The notes: generated by a model from the sequence alone, not told the origin. DNA of 64,000 nt from Sycon ciliatum (GCF_964019385.1 NC_088653.1:10334806-10398805), one strand, 5' to 3'; positions 35,105-45,553 are shown, numbered from the stretch's first letter. Translations and numbers: made by a program.

Positions 35105-35240
35105 CTTGTGTGTATGCTACTGTGATAAGCGGTACAAGCAGTATACAGGATATTGACGGGTATTCACCTTGAGTGCATTCGCCGATAGTGTGACTTTCGT
35201 CTCAGAGAACTTTGCTCAGTCGGTGAGGCGACTCGGCCTT
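34673..35240 (+). repeat. About 270-bp tandem duplication, each copy with a (TG)n tract
   Basis: Copy 1 from 34673 and copy 2 from 34942 share CTCGGAAGCTCTGTATAAGA, CAGTGATATGTGAATTTTGC, a (TG)n tract and CCTTGAGTGCATTCGCCGAT. A third partial start lies at about 35220. The copy start coincides with the candidate exon-3 donor. Confidence 0.85.
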
Positions 35241-35871
35241 ACGTTTCCTGAAGGCAATGTGTTCAGAACAGTTATGAACAGCTATGAACAGTTAAGAAAT
35301 GACTAATATTGTTTGCAGTTCATGGGCCATATAGATGTGAAACACTTTGAATGCAGAAGAATGAGGATAGTGGCATCAAATACTGCATGGATTCTGTTTG
35401 ATATGCTACTTTTTTTCCCTTCCATGGAAAGGTGAGTACATCGTCGAACTTCATCTCGAAACTTCACACAAACCTAGAATGGAACTTGGACAACATGAAG
35501 GGGCCATGGGCATGGTGTGTTTAGTGGAGAACTATTCCGAAAACAGGGTGTCATTCGCATTGACTCAATTCAAATTTGAGTACATTTCGTGAATAACTTA
35601 CCTTGACATTCCGTCGTCTCCAAAGCAGTGAACTTCCAAAAAAAAATTAAAAGCCACGGCTCAACCTAAGGTAATGCGTGGTACGTATCAGAAACAACCA
35701 GCTTTCGCTCTGGAGATCCAGAATAGCCTCGAAGCATATAGCAAAAACAATTGAGAAAAAGAAGATGACGACGACGTTTCAATCACGCTTCAAATTTCGC
35801 GGGTCGAGTGCGGCAATCCTCGGATCGTGAAATGTGTGGCGTGTCGCCTCCCGGTATTTTACGACTCCCTG

Positions 35872-35879
35872 GTACGCGT
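35872..35879. repeat. Target-site duplication, right copy (GTACGCGT)
   Basis: Matches 33277-33284 exactly. Confidence 0.9.
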
Positions 35880-35906
35880 GCTCTCACAAGACGTGGAATT
35901 CGAATT

Positions 35907-35917
35907 CGCTGCCACCA
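35907..35917 (-). promoter_or_regulatory. Primer binding site, tRNA-Leu type
   Basis: On the minus strand TGGTGGCAGCG starts two bases after the 5' LTR. Its complement CGCTGCCACCA matches the 3' end of animal tRNA-Leu (AAG type) as I recall it, including the CCA tail. Confidence 0.75.
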
Positions 35918-35919
35918 CG

Positions 35920-36227
35920 TGTAACCTTGGCCTGAGGTTACAATTACATTCACAGGAGCATAAACTCCCCAGCCCCAGCCAGGCACCAGTTCCAACCATG
36001 ACAAGACGTTGAGATCAAAACTGCAACTCTCAAGTCCAAAACATTCTCTCCAAGCAAAAGGAAAAACCAGCATCATAACAGAGCGAGCCAGCGAAAAGAT
36101 ACGCATGCGTGTGTGCCTGTGAGTGTGTACAAATGACGTATGCATACATGTCATGAAGTAGAGTCACATTCATAGCTACAATCAAGAGTGGAAATATTAC
36201 TACGCCAAACGGAACATGTGCAACATG

Positions 36228-36232
<5 letters not shown>
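35920..36232 (-). repeat. 5' LTR of the gypsy element (313 bp)
   Basis: TGTAAC...GTTACA; matches the other LTR except for one missing C. Confidence 0.95.
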
Positions 36233-36300
<68 letters not shown>

Positions 36301-36306
36301 TGTGTG
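36233..36306 (+). repeat. (TG)n microsatellite at the gypsy junction
   Basis: Starts exactly at the LTR edge, suggesting insertion at or in a TG tract. Confidence 0.95.
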
Positions 36307-37299
36307 CTGCCAAAGATGGCTCTCTCGTCGTGCCGATTTGAATATGGTCCCTGATCTCTTGGCAGACTGCCGACTTTCTGCCGTCGCTTCCATGTTGCTG
36401 GCCCGCAAGGGGACAGGTGACCGTAATGGCAGTGTTTACCAGGACCCGGTGTGTGTGTGCATGCATGCATGCATTCCAGTGTGTGTGAATGTGCGTGCAT
36501 GCGCAGTTCGTGCATGCCGTGTGTGTGCATGTGCAGTTTGTGCATGCCAATGAGTGCGTGCGCACCCGTATATTGGTGCGTGCATGTACACATGCGTAAC
36601 TGCTGACACCCAAAGTAGGCAAAGAGAAGCGAGACAGAAAGAGAGAGGGATTTAGAACAGTTTAATTCGGTGTGCATTGTCAATTCCGTGATACTCGCCA
36701 CAACCGGCCAAATCTGCAATTGGATTCTCAGTGTTGGTGGTGCATATACGTTGTCATGCTTCCTCTTGACATGAGACATACTGAAAGCGGTGATGTTCTC
36801 TTACACTGAAGAAGAAAATAAGAGAAATTCCTTGACTTTATAATAATGTGGTCGTCATTAAAAAACGATAATGTTTTAGAAACGAAGGGTCCTCAAAAAG
36901 TCAGTGGCATATCATCTTACACCGAGAAAATTCACAGGTAGCACCTATATGGAAAGGACAATGGTTACGAGAAGTTTTTTCGTGGGTCGAACCAAGTGGC
37001 TTTGATTACTGAGGCTGAGCTATTTTCCTCGATAAATTACATCAAAAGTCACGTCACTATTCGCGCGTGAATCGGGCCTCCAGTCAAACATCGCAACACT
37101 GCGATAACGCCTACCGATAAATTAGGTGTCCTCCTACTATCAAACGAGCAGACCACTGCAAATATCTCTGTATACACGTTCTGATGGACGCTTTCTCCCA
37201 AAAAATACTCAAGGCTACTCTAAATTGCATTTGACGACGCTGAGGTACTCAAGGCACTGCAAAAATTTTGCGCGAGGCGAGCATGGATAATCAAGATTA
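36307..37299. other. No firm gene; degenerate TGCATG-rich stretch and AT-rich DNA
   Basis: 36450-36600 is a degenerate TGCATG/TGTG repeat. 36371-36417 could be a small exon (GGCAG acceptor, GTGACC donor) with the phase needed to follow 27569, but nothing else supports it. The rest may be the interior of the hAT-like element ending at 37334. Confidence 0.35.
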
Positions 37300-37334
37300 A
37301 CGGCGTTTCCACTCCCGGTATTTGACGACTCCTG
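37300..37334 (-). mobile_element. hAT-like terminal repeat inserted in a LINE
   Basis: On the minus strand CAGGAGTCGTCAAATACCGG, then GAGTGGAAACG, closely resembles the 33285 element TIR (CAGGGAGTCGTAAAATACCG). It interrupts the LINE reading frame on its right. The partner end was not found. Confidence 0.6.
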
Positions 37335-38676
37335 GTTGTAATTAAAGGTGGGGGTGTGTGGTTGTACGACGAAAGCGCAAAGACTGTCGTAGTAGGAAAA
37401 AATTAATTTCCTGAATTGCAAAGGAAGGCTGTAGTGGGTTAGAGCATACTGTATCAGATTGTGGCGCACTGAACCAAATGCATTCTTCAAATCTATCCAC
37501 GCAATGCATCTTTGCATCACGCATCGCCTCATAACAAAGTGATGTATGCTCTAAGCACCCAGCCTTTGCAGGCATAAATCCTTTCTGGTTGTCACCATCG
37601 AAGAACTTATTGCCTAGCATATGTTTCAAGAGGCGCTTTGCAACTAAGGTGAAAAAGATCTTCCCGGACGTGTTCGCTAGAGCAATCGGTCGGAATTTCG
37701 AAGGATCATCAGACACCTCCCCCTTGGCCAGGAGTGTGATAGACGCTACCTGCCACTGCCTTGGAATGATCTTGCTCTCCCAAACCCGCCCAAAGATGGT
37801 GAAAAGAATGGATTGAAGGGAGGGACAAAGCTTCCAAACTATGTAAGGTATCTTGTCAGGACCCGGTGCAGAGGTGTTGCGACACTTCTTCAAAACATTC
37901 TGAAATTCAGTCCATGTAGGGGTCCCCTCATCGACTGGGTGGGTGCAAACCCGGGGCTTCCCTGCACTGGGGCAGGATTCGTACGAAGTGGCACGATCCT
38001 GGTCTGCATATGTGTGTTGGAAGTACTCAAAGCAGGTAGTGTCAGAGAAAGTGGGTTTGACATGGTTGGTTGGTTGAAACAATTTCTTTCCGAAGGCATA
38101 TGGGTCCTTGAGAAAGGCATCCTGGTCCCTCTTGTTCCGGGATCGATCGTCGTACATCTTTTGTTGTTTCAAAAGACGCTTGATTTGTTTTCCAATTGAA
38201 AAATACTCATTTCTGAGCGCTGCAGGTACTTCGTCCGGGTTTTTGATCTTACGAAATTGGCGCTTTAAATCACGCCTGTGAGCCCGGAGTTTTTCCACTG
38301 CACGGTTTTTATTTGCATTCTTGTGTTTTGGTGGAGGTGGTGGTGGTGGTGGTTTCTGGTCGAAAAACCAGTGAATGAAGTTCTCTAGTTTGTCCAGAGT
38401 CTCTTCGATGTTAGTGTTTTTGAGGTATGAGGTTGGGAAATGTTGAGTGAGATGGATCTTCAACTGAGCGTTTATTGTGTGCCATGCCTTGGTGTTTTTG
38501 GCTGACGGTAGCAGTAGGGACTGCCGGACTTCTACCTTGTCCATGTCCCGTTGATTCAGGACATGAAGTAAAGACTCATTATGACAGGGAGTGGATTCGT
38601 GCGGGATTGTTCGCAATTCATCTCCAGGAGTCATTGTCTGACCTACAGATGGGCTGAAGTGCATTGAATCAATCAT
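37335..38676 (-). pseudogene. Site-specific-type LINE (R2/NeSL/Hero-like) reverse transcriptase, truncated
   Basis: 444-codon minus frame. Basic N-terminal region with a proline run, then RT motifs: SAPGPDKIPYIVWKLCP (motif 1 region), PRQWQVASITLLAKGE, PSKFRPIALANTSGKIFFTL (motif 2) and NQKGFMPAKAGCLEH. Near 37530 the frame shifts; IAWIDLKNAFGSVRHNLI (motif A) is read from the next frame (37215-37532). It is then cut at 37334 by a hAT-like end, so the YADD and endonuclease regions are missing. The zinc fingers just upstream suggest the R2-like group. Confidence 0.75.
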
Positions 38677-39107
38677 GGAAGTCGTCCGACCATCCCGCTA
38701 CTGCCGTCTGCTTTGGCTGAGGTGGTTGAAAGTGATTTGTAGACCGGGCAGGTCTGTAGATGTCGTGGCAAGTTTTGTTTCCATTTGAGTTTTCTCAAAC
38801 AGTGTGGACATGTTGTTTCCCGGTCTGATGGTGTAATGGTTGGTGTACTTGCCTCTAAAGTCATTGGAGTCTCGTGTGGTGGTGATGCAGAGACTGCTGA
38901 CACAGCTCCAGCCTGCGATGCAGCCAATGTTTTGCATTTGTTAGTCCGCATATGTCGTGCAAGGTTATGTTCTTGTTTGATGGTGGTGTGACATTTCGGA
39001 CATGTATGATGTTCACCTGTGTCATGCCGTGTACTGGAGTGCTTCCGCTGGCTTGAGGTCAAACCCAACGGATCGTCATATGGCGCAGCAGAATCGTCCA
39101 GGGACAC
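38673..39107 (-). pseudogene. N-terminal zinc-finger part of the R2-like LINE
   Basis: Two finger-like units, CPKCHTTIKQEHNLARHMRT ending NKC and CPHCLRKLKWKQNLPRHLQT ending CP, fit the C-x2-C-x12-H-x4/5-C layout used for DNA-target recognition in N-terminal parts of R2-like ORFs. The frame overlaps the RT frame by 4 nt, consistent with a single broken ORF. Confidence 0.65.
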
Positions 39108-39185
39108 AGAGTGTTCGTGTGGTGCGTGCGTAGTGTCTAGGGCTTCATCCTCCTCCCCCTTTCGGAGCCCATGGGTGGCATTTTT

Positions 39186-39187
39186 TT

Positions 39188-39221
<34 letters not shown>

Positions 39222-39223
39222 TG
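39186..39223 (+). repeat. (GA)n tract between two LINEs
   Basis: AGAGAG with one GGAG interruption, then GTGTGT. Confidence 0.9.
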
Positions 39224-39225
39224 TG

Positions 39226-40640
39226 TGTCAGTGTCAAGTACAGTCCTCCCATTGTCGCTGAGATGACTTCCGACATCTTGAACCGAGCTATTGAGACACA
39301 TGACCCACTCGAAGTTGGCAGAGGAACCCTAATACTGCTGCAGAAGCCCGGTAAACCACTAGGGCCGCTTACTAGTACGCGTCCTATCGTACTGCTCTCG
39401 GCTTTGAGAAAGACGCTGTCCCTGATTGTGCTGAAGAGGATACAGCCAGCGGTTGAACAGTACCTGGCTACATCCCAAAGTGCTTTTCGCCGTGGTCGCA
39501 GCACAAGTGATGTGGTGTGGTGCCATAGATGGCTATGCAGTATGACGCAGCGATTCAATACGTCCATCCACATATTGGGAATTGACATGAGTAAAGCATT
39601 CGACACTGTCCGCCGCGATGTCCTGATGAAGATCCTTGAATCCTTCCTCCAAGAAAGTGAGCTCCGAATGATCCGTATACTGTTGACGGAAACCTGGCTT
39701 GAACCTCGTGTGAAAGGTGCATCGAAAAGCTCCTTCAAGACAAATATCGGAGTCCCTCAAGGGGACAGTCTCTCTCCAGTGCTTTTCACCATTTACCTGG
39801 AGGCTGCTCTCCGGGACCTACGACAGGAGCTGCCATCTCGCCCTGCTGTGGACAATGACCTGCCGCTGGATATCGCATACGCGGACGATGTTGATTTTGT
39901 GAGCCGGGATGAGACGTTTCTCAGTGAAGTTGAGCAACAAGCTCCAGCAGTTCTTGCGTGATGGAACCTGAACGTTAATCCCTCCAAGACAGAGCATACC
40001 ACCGTCGCCCGATTTCCCGATAGGAACCAAGAAACGTGGCGTACTGTCCGCAAACTAGGGCTCCCTCCTGGGTGACGCCGAAGATGCTGCTCGGAGGCGT
40101 CAACTGGCCGCCGCCGCCTTCAACTCACTCCTCAAGATCTGGACCCGGAGGCGCCAGATCAGTGAAGGTCTTCGGCTGAGGCTCTACAACGCCTACGTCA
40201 TCCCAGTCCTTACCTACAACTGCGGCACTTGGGGCCTACCGATGTCGGAGCTCGCGCGAATGGATTCGTTCCACAGGACCCAGCTAAGGAGCATCCTGAT
40301 GCGGTACCCTAAACGAATTAGCAATGACACTCTGTATAAGAGCTGCGGAGCTGTCCCCATCAGCGAGATGATCACAAGGCAGCGCTACAGTCTCGCTGGC
40401 CATATCTTTCGTTTGGCCCCAACTGCTCCTCCACAGTTGGCAGTGGATATGTATCTTCGCCTGGCCAACGACGAGGGCACTGAACGCTTCAGGGGTCGAC
40501 CTCGGACGACTTTGGTAACGGTCTTGCAGACGGAACTGTTATCATGGCATGGACTTACCCTCCACCAGCCGCTGGATGTTGACGCAGTCCGCACAATGGC
40601 AGCAGACCGACAGGCATGGCGTGGGGCCCGCCCCACCTAA
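39226..40640 (+). pseudogene. Second LINE: RT with YADD and C-terminal region, interrupted
   Basis: 39230-39960 encodes RT blocks: RGTLILLQKPGKP, TRPIVLLSALRKTLSLIVLK, QSAFRRGRSTSD, HILGIDMSKAFDTV (motif A), GVPQGDSLSPVLFTIYLE (motif B) and IAYADDVDF (motif C). A TGA follows at 39959-39961, another stop and frame change near 40070, and then the C-terminal part (40090-40640): YNAYVIPVLTYNCGTWGLP, YSLAGHIFRLAP and RFRGRPRTTL. The N-terminal endonuclease is missing. It faces the R2-like LINE tail to tail across (GA)n. Clade is uncertain. Confidence 0.85.
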
Positions 40641-40863
40641 CAGGACTGACCAGACATGTTGTATGCATATTCTATTTTATTTATACTTTGGATGAAGTTT
40701 TCCATTAGTCATATTGGTATTGTTCCTAACGGCTTTTGTTGACGTCACTTCTGTCATTTCATTGTATCGTATTATTCGTCAGACATCAATCCTGAATGGC
40801 ATAAGCGAAAGTGGCACCCCCGCCACCTACGCGGACATGCTTTTAATAATACTTCAATGTTTC

Positions 40864-41063
40864 NNNNNNNNNNNNNNNNNNNNNNNNNNNNNNNNNNNNN
40901 NNNNNNNNNNNNNNNNNNNNNNNNNNNNNNNNNNNNNNNNNNNNNNNNNNNNNNNNNNNNNNNNNNNNNNNNNNNNNNNNNNNNNNNNNNNNNNNNNNNN
41001 NNNNNNNNNNNNNNNNNNNNNNNNNNNNNNNNNNNNNNNNNNNNNNNNNNNNNNNNNNNNNNN
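40864..41063. other. Assembly gap of 200 N
   Basis: Exactly 200 undetermined bases. Reading frames crossing it are meaningless. Confidence 1.
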
Positions 41064-41683
41064 TTGGAGTCAAATCCTACATAATGAACATGACTGATAT
41101 GATGTACAATGTCCGTCAAGATCTCCAAAACCAAATAGTAAGCATATGAAGCACACATGAACAGAGACTGAAAGAGCTGAAGAAAGACGTGAGGTCTAGA
41201 CAAGGGCTCCGCTGCATTGCAGTGGCGTCTTGGCCTTACGCGATCTTGATGCAAGCGACTTGCAAACTTATCGCTTGCTCATTCAGCAGCGAGGAAGGCA
41301 ACTAACCGCACCTTGTTCTTGCCCTAAGACAGATTTTTTGCACCATATGCCATTGTGGCACACCGTGATACCAATCATGATTGGCAGCAAATTTATCATT
41401 AATCAGTTGCCTAATGGGTCGGTCCGTTGCCGAGAACGTCACCTTTGGGGACTGTGGAAGGACCCGCGACACAGGCAACATTAACATGATAATGCTCATC
41501 TCAAAAACAAAACAAAAAACAGTGCTATGATAAACTACCTCCAGACACCAGAAACAAATACAGTGCATTCCGCATATGAACAGAGATTGCACTAGTACAT
41601 GGCTGTATACCAATCGTAGAGTAACAAAACAAGAAAGATGGAAGTTATCGGTCCTATACCATCAGAGTTGGCAGCTATATGTA

Positions 41684-41871
41684 CAGTCAACTTCGCTTAT
41701 AACGACACTCGGCGGGGCATCAAAAAGGTGTCCTTATTCGCGAAGTGTTGTTATACCCGAAGTCTCATTACATGTATTACAGCGGGATGGGACTTTGCTC
41801 TGGGCATGGAAATTCTGTCGTTATTCGTGAATTGTCGTTATGTCCGCAGTCGTTATTAGCGAAGTTGACTG
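41684..41871. mobile_element. pogo/Tigger-like MITE (188 bp) with TA duplication
   Basis: Ends CAGTCAACTTCGCTTATAAC and, reversed, CAGTCAACTTCGCTAATAAC; flanked by TA at 41682-41683 and 41872-41873. Terminal CAGTC plus TA duplication is typical of pogo/Tigger members of the Tc1/mariner group. No coding capacity. Confidence 0.85.
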
Positions 41872-41873
41872 TA

Positions 41874-43340
41874 TTGGATTCTCCTGGTGTGCAGAATGAC
41901 GCTGGGAGTGTGGTTGATATCCACTCTTGGTTTGCTGTCGTCAGTGTCAATCGCAGTACCTTCACTATTTCATGTCTAATACCTTTTATGGTCCGCACGA
42001 CTTGGACCACAACACCATAGATATCCACACGAAATGGTAATAAATCAAAGAGGCCTTCTTCATTGAAGTTGGCGCAATATATTAACGGGATCGCGTCTTC
42101 AGCGTCTCCGACCTCCAAACTGTAATTATAGCTGGCCAGCCTGCTGTTTATTGGCAGACAAGAATTGTGCTGCTTCTTCAAATAGGCAGTTTATTGAGGT
42201 CTGTCCATGACATATTCAGCATTGCTGTGCGTGGAAGGAAAGGTGCAACTTTAGACTGCTGTTGGCCATAGCCAGCAAACTGCAACCGTGATCTGGGCTT
42301 CAGCTGTCACAGGTACATTGACAGAGAGATAGCCGCATACTGCACATACTACAAACTACTGACTTTATGCCATTGCCTCATGGATCAGAAGTCACCACAC
42401 TGAAAGAAGAACAGCAGAGGAAAACAGAACTGATGCAGTCAGCAACAAATTTGCTCCTTCATTTCATTCGACGAATTTGATAGTCGTGCAATGCAAGAAA
42501 AAAGTCAGAGAGCAGGAGACCTATTTATTAATTTTAATGGGCAAGCACCAGTGCTTTGATGCCCATAATAATTTGATGCTCAGAATTTCACCACAATCAT
42601 ACACGTATACTGACATATCTACACGATGCGACCTAGTACTCGACAAATTCAGAAAAAAACTAGTACTTCAATTGGTGAAATATTCCACCTCTGTCCCCTA
42701 AACTCAAATGCCCCTGTAACATTGATAAAGGATTGGTAGATGCTCACTCAGAGTGGTGTTTGAAAAGTACCGAAACCAGTCATGACGATTTAGAGCATGC
42801 TCAATTGTCTCTTCTCATAACATGACAATACTGCCTGTACGTGGTTTTGTCGGGTGTATTTGTGGGGCACATAGGTATCACTCTAATTCCTCATGCATCC
42901 GAAAGATAAGGCTTTGGTCCATCACCCCACAAAGCGGTTTTAATGTCCGCGTTGAGTAAGCGTCTTACCTGGTGTGAAATTGGTGACCATAATCCTCGCT
43001 TCAGTGAAAATGAAACATTCATCCCAGATGGCTGCTCACGAACTGCAAGCTCCAAAATAATTTTCCAGGGTATGGGCATAGGTGTCAACATCATTCCGAA
43101 CCATCTCTTCAGTGGAGGAAAGGTCTCCTGACGACACTAGAAGGGCTATAAGCAGCAAATATCTTTGAAGTATTCGCCATTTGGAGATAGAGAAAATCAA
43201 CTGAAAACAAGCCCATGCGGCGCCTTGGAGGCTACGATTCCCACGAGAAAATGAAAAACGGTCTCTGAACTGAAGCCGTGAAGGGCCTTGGCGCACGGAC
43301 TGCCTGCGGATGTTACGAACTATGGACGCGTCTGCTCTGC
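41874..43340. other. No recognised gene
   Basis: Short ORFs without domains; no repeat family identified. Confidence 0.4.
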
Positions 43341-43347
43341 ATGGTAG

Positions 43348-43407
43348 CAAGAGTATATAACCCCCCCCCCCCCCCCCCCCCCCAGGTTAACCGGTTATAT
43401 ACTCTTG
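43348..43407. repeat. Perfect 15-bp-arm hairpin with poly-C loop
   Basis: CAAGAGTATATAACC at 43348-43362 pairs with GGTTATATACTCTTG at 43393-43407; the loop is about 22 C plus AGGTTAACC. Confidence 0.9.
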
Positions 43408-43442
43408 ATGCGTAATAGTGCATGGCCTAGGCCACCTACTAG

Positions 43443-43478
43443 CAAGAGTACATAACCCCCTTGGGGTATGTACTCTTG
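43443..43478. repeat. Related 36-nt hairpin
   Basis: CAAGAGTACATAACCCC pairs with GGGGTATGTACTCTTG (one bulge); nearly the same arm sequence as the hairpin at 43348, 80 bp away. Confidence 0.9.
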
Positions 43479-43480
43479 GT

Positions 43481-43515
43481 ACTACTACTACTACTACTAC
43501 TACTAGTACTAGTAC
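43481..43515 (+). repeat. (CTA)n microsatellite
   Basis: TACTACTAC repeat ending in TAGTACTAGTACC. Confidence 0.9.
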
Positions 43516-44157
43516 CTCGCTGGCTAGGGCTAGGCCCTTTGACACCGATATCTCATAATGGGGAAATCCCACCATGCGGTGCCGCCGAGAGTCGTAGAGT
43601 AACTACCGCCCCCCCCCCCCCCCCCACACACACAGTGCGCTTGAGGTGAAAGAAGCAATGGCCGATTTGAACGAAAAAAGTCTGTTTTACTAGTCAATGC
43701 AAACACTTGTGAAGGCAACGAACAGTGCAGTCGATGCCGGGAATCCTTCTCTTCAACTTTGCATCGTCAAAAAGTTGTGCGGAAGAACGAAAGTCAATTC
43801 CTAGAGGTATTTTCAGGGCCTGACTGCTGGACTATAAATGGCTCGACACTCTTAACTGTGCTTTGCAGTGTTGCAATAAATAGACTGTGCGCTCATGTGC
43901 ACGTGTACTGGTTTCCTGTGTTCATGTCTGGAGTAGTCTGGCTGTCATGTTCATTGGCGGGCTGTGTGGTCACACGCTTCGCCATCTTAGTGCAAGACAA
44001 AGCTGTCTGAACTATCTACGTGGAAATAAAAGTTTAATTAAAATTATCTACATGATTGTATGAAAAGTATGAATGCCGCAGACATCACCACGCAACATGA
44101 AATTTTGCTTACACAGATGAGGCTTGTGCATATGAATACAAACAGCTTCAAGGACCT

Positions 44158-44529
44158 TCAACTACTGGAGATAACAGGCATGACACAGTACAGAGAAATG
44201 GGAATCGCCACACACACGCAAATAATCGGTACGAGATAACAAATGCTAGTACACAGCTGACTTCTTACGAATCCGCCATCCGCCTCTTCATTATTGTCCT
44301 CATCATCATCCGCCTCCTCATCATCCGCTTCGTCATTATCCGCCTCGTCATTATCCGCCTCGTCATTATCCGCCTCGTCATCATCCGCCGCATCATCAAC
44401 CAACTCATCTTCACCGCCAGTCAGTCTCATACCATCCTTGCTCTCCTTGCTACGCCTTCCCGGTGCCTCTAGCTCATCAGCGTTTCCCATTTGTGTTTCG
44501 TTTTGCTTTTGGCTTCTGTTTTCCTTCAC
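44158..44529 (-). CDS. Possible small protein: acidic repeat followed by a membrane segment
   Basis: 123-codon minus ORF with a charged N-terminus, an Asp/Glu-rich repeat (EADNDEADNDEADNDEADDE, from a 12-bp-periodic tract at about 44290-44390) and a hydrophobic segment CYLVPIICVCVAIPISLYCV. No family recognised. It may be a terminal exon or a chance ORF over an in-frame minisatellite. No splice partner found. Confidence 0.25.
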   Translation of the reverse strand: MKENRSQKQNETQMGNADELEAPGRRSKESKDGMRLTGGEDELVDDAADDDEADNDEADNDEADNDEADDEEADDDEDNNEEADGGFVRSQLCTSICYLVPIICVCVAIPISLYCVMPVISSS

Positions 44530-44679
44530 TGCTTTGCATGGGCCTTGGCCATTCCTGAAATATATCTCCGTTTAGAAATTCTGTCTGCTACAGCGTGCTG
44601 CGGTGCCCGCACAACGGGACACTGTGTCAAAGAAGTGGGTTCAATTTCTGTGATTGACAGCACTGTAGTTGTTGCCGAC

Positions 44680-45118
44680 TATGTATTTATTTATGTATTT
44701 ATATCATTATCTCATGGCACATCATGATGACAGCCAGTAAAACTGAGACAAGGGTGAAAGCCAACCACAGCAGTAAAACAGATAAAAGAATACAAATAAA
44801 AGGCAAAGAAGGCAAAGGAGGAGACAAACCAGCAGGATGTCATGCAAATACATGAAACTTATAAATTAAGCAGAGATTTTAGCAACACAATTATCCATCG
44901 ACGTGCTGGTCTTGGTCTGCGTTGGTAATGTTGCCCAAAACACATAGCCAGCAAAGATCGGGGATCTAGTGAATAGGGACTAGACCCTAGGTGTTGCTTG
45001 GCAGGTGTGACAAAGATAGCGGTGGAGTCGGCGAGACGGTATTCAGCAGAGAGGGTGTTCCAGTGTGCAACTGCGCTGTATGTGAGCGAGTGAAAGCCAG
45101 AGTGTCTATGTGCTGCTA
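44680..45118 (-). pseudogene. LINE 3' end remnant (CR1/L2-like), minus strand
   Basis: FHSLTYSAVAHWNTLSAEYR matches the usual C-terminal end of CR1/L2-type ORF2 (S...W N x L ...). A 3' UTR and a (TAAA)n-like tail follow toward 44680. Truncated at its 5' side by the LTR at 45119. Confidence 0.55.
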
Positions 45119-45380
45119 TGTTCTCATGCACACCACTACTACTAGACAACAGGAACTAGTTTGGTGACAAGATAATAGAAACTAATTATTTACACTCTCA
45201 AGTGAGGAAGAAGAGCAAGGAGAAGAACACATGAATCCAGAATATGGATGCGTGCATGCGTCCAATAGAGACATGACGTAATCACGTGAAGCAAGGCATA
45301 TAACGTAACAATACGCGTTATACGGGTGATAACAACTTGAAGTACATTCGCAATACATGAGTAGCTAGCATGATACATCA
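45119..45380 (-). repeat. 3' LTR of the second gypsy element
   Basis: 262 bp, TG...CA; pairs with 48490-48751. A purine-rich AGAAGGGACG abuts it on the minus strand. Confidence 0.88.
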
Positions 45381-45553
45381 CGTCCCTTCTGAGATAGAAA
45401 TATAACAATTACATTTACATACATGTATCTCACGCCCCTTCTGAGATGACAACAAGACATCTAATGCCAACTAGAAAGGACGGCAAAGAAGATAGAGATA
45501 ACTGAATACGAACATAGCTGAGCTCAACAAGAGACAGAAAAACGCACGGGCAG

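Larger units (their letters stand above)
33285..35871 (+). mobile_element. Non-autonomous hAT-type element carrying spliceable cargo exons (2587 bp)
   Basis: Perfect 32-bp terminal inverted repeats (33285-33316 and 35840-35871) begin CAGGGAGTCGTAAAATACCG. They are flanked by the exact 8-bp duplication GTACGCGT. TIR start and TSD length fit the hAT superfamily. Removing the element and one TSD copy leaves a short, ordinary gypsy leader, so it inserted into the gypsy element. It encodes no transposase. Instead it holds three or four plus-strand exons with matching phases (33563-33680, 33945-34235, 34383-34676, perhaps 35319-35430) and a roughly 270-bp tandem duplication with (TG)n. This resembles gene-capturing Pack-type elements. 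A transposase acting in trans, such as the one at 8489, is possible since the termini share their first 12 bases. Confidence 0.88.
27640..36232 (-). mobile_element. Ty3/gypsy LTR retrotransposon, structurally complete, split by a hAT insertion
   Basis: Read on the minus strand: 5' LTR (36232-35920), tRNA-Leu-type primer site, leader, gag, pol, polypurine tract, 3' LTR (27953-27640). Without the 2587-bp hAT insertion and its 8-bp duplication it is about 6.0 kb, normal for the group. LTRs begin TGTAAC and end GTTACA and differ by one C, so the insertion is recent. It lies antisense to the helical-protein gene. A 4-bp ATGT occurs at both outer edges if the boundary is drawn one base inside the TG/CA ends; a canonical TSD is otherwise not clear because the right flank is (TG)n. 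Confidence 0.93.

Noticed and set aside
27635-36237. Clear target-site duplication for the gypsy element
   Set aside because: TG/CA-ended boundaries give AGATG versus TGTGT; only a 4-bp ATGT match appears if the boundary is shifted by one base, so it was not called as a feature.
36371-36417. Exon continuing the helical-protein gene after the gypsy element
   Set aside because: Splice sites and phase fit, but it is only 47 nt with no other support; left as a remark.
40714-41254. ORFs spanning the N run
   Set aside because: Unknown bases; no coding claim possible.
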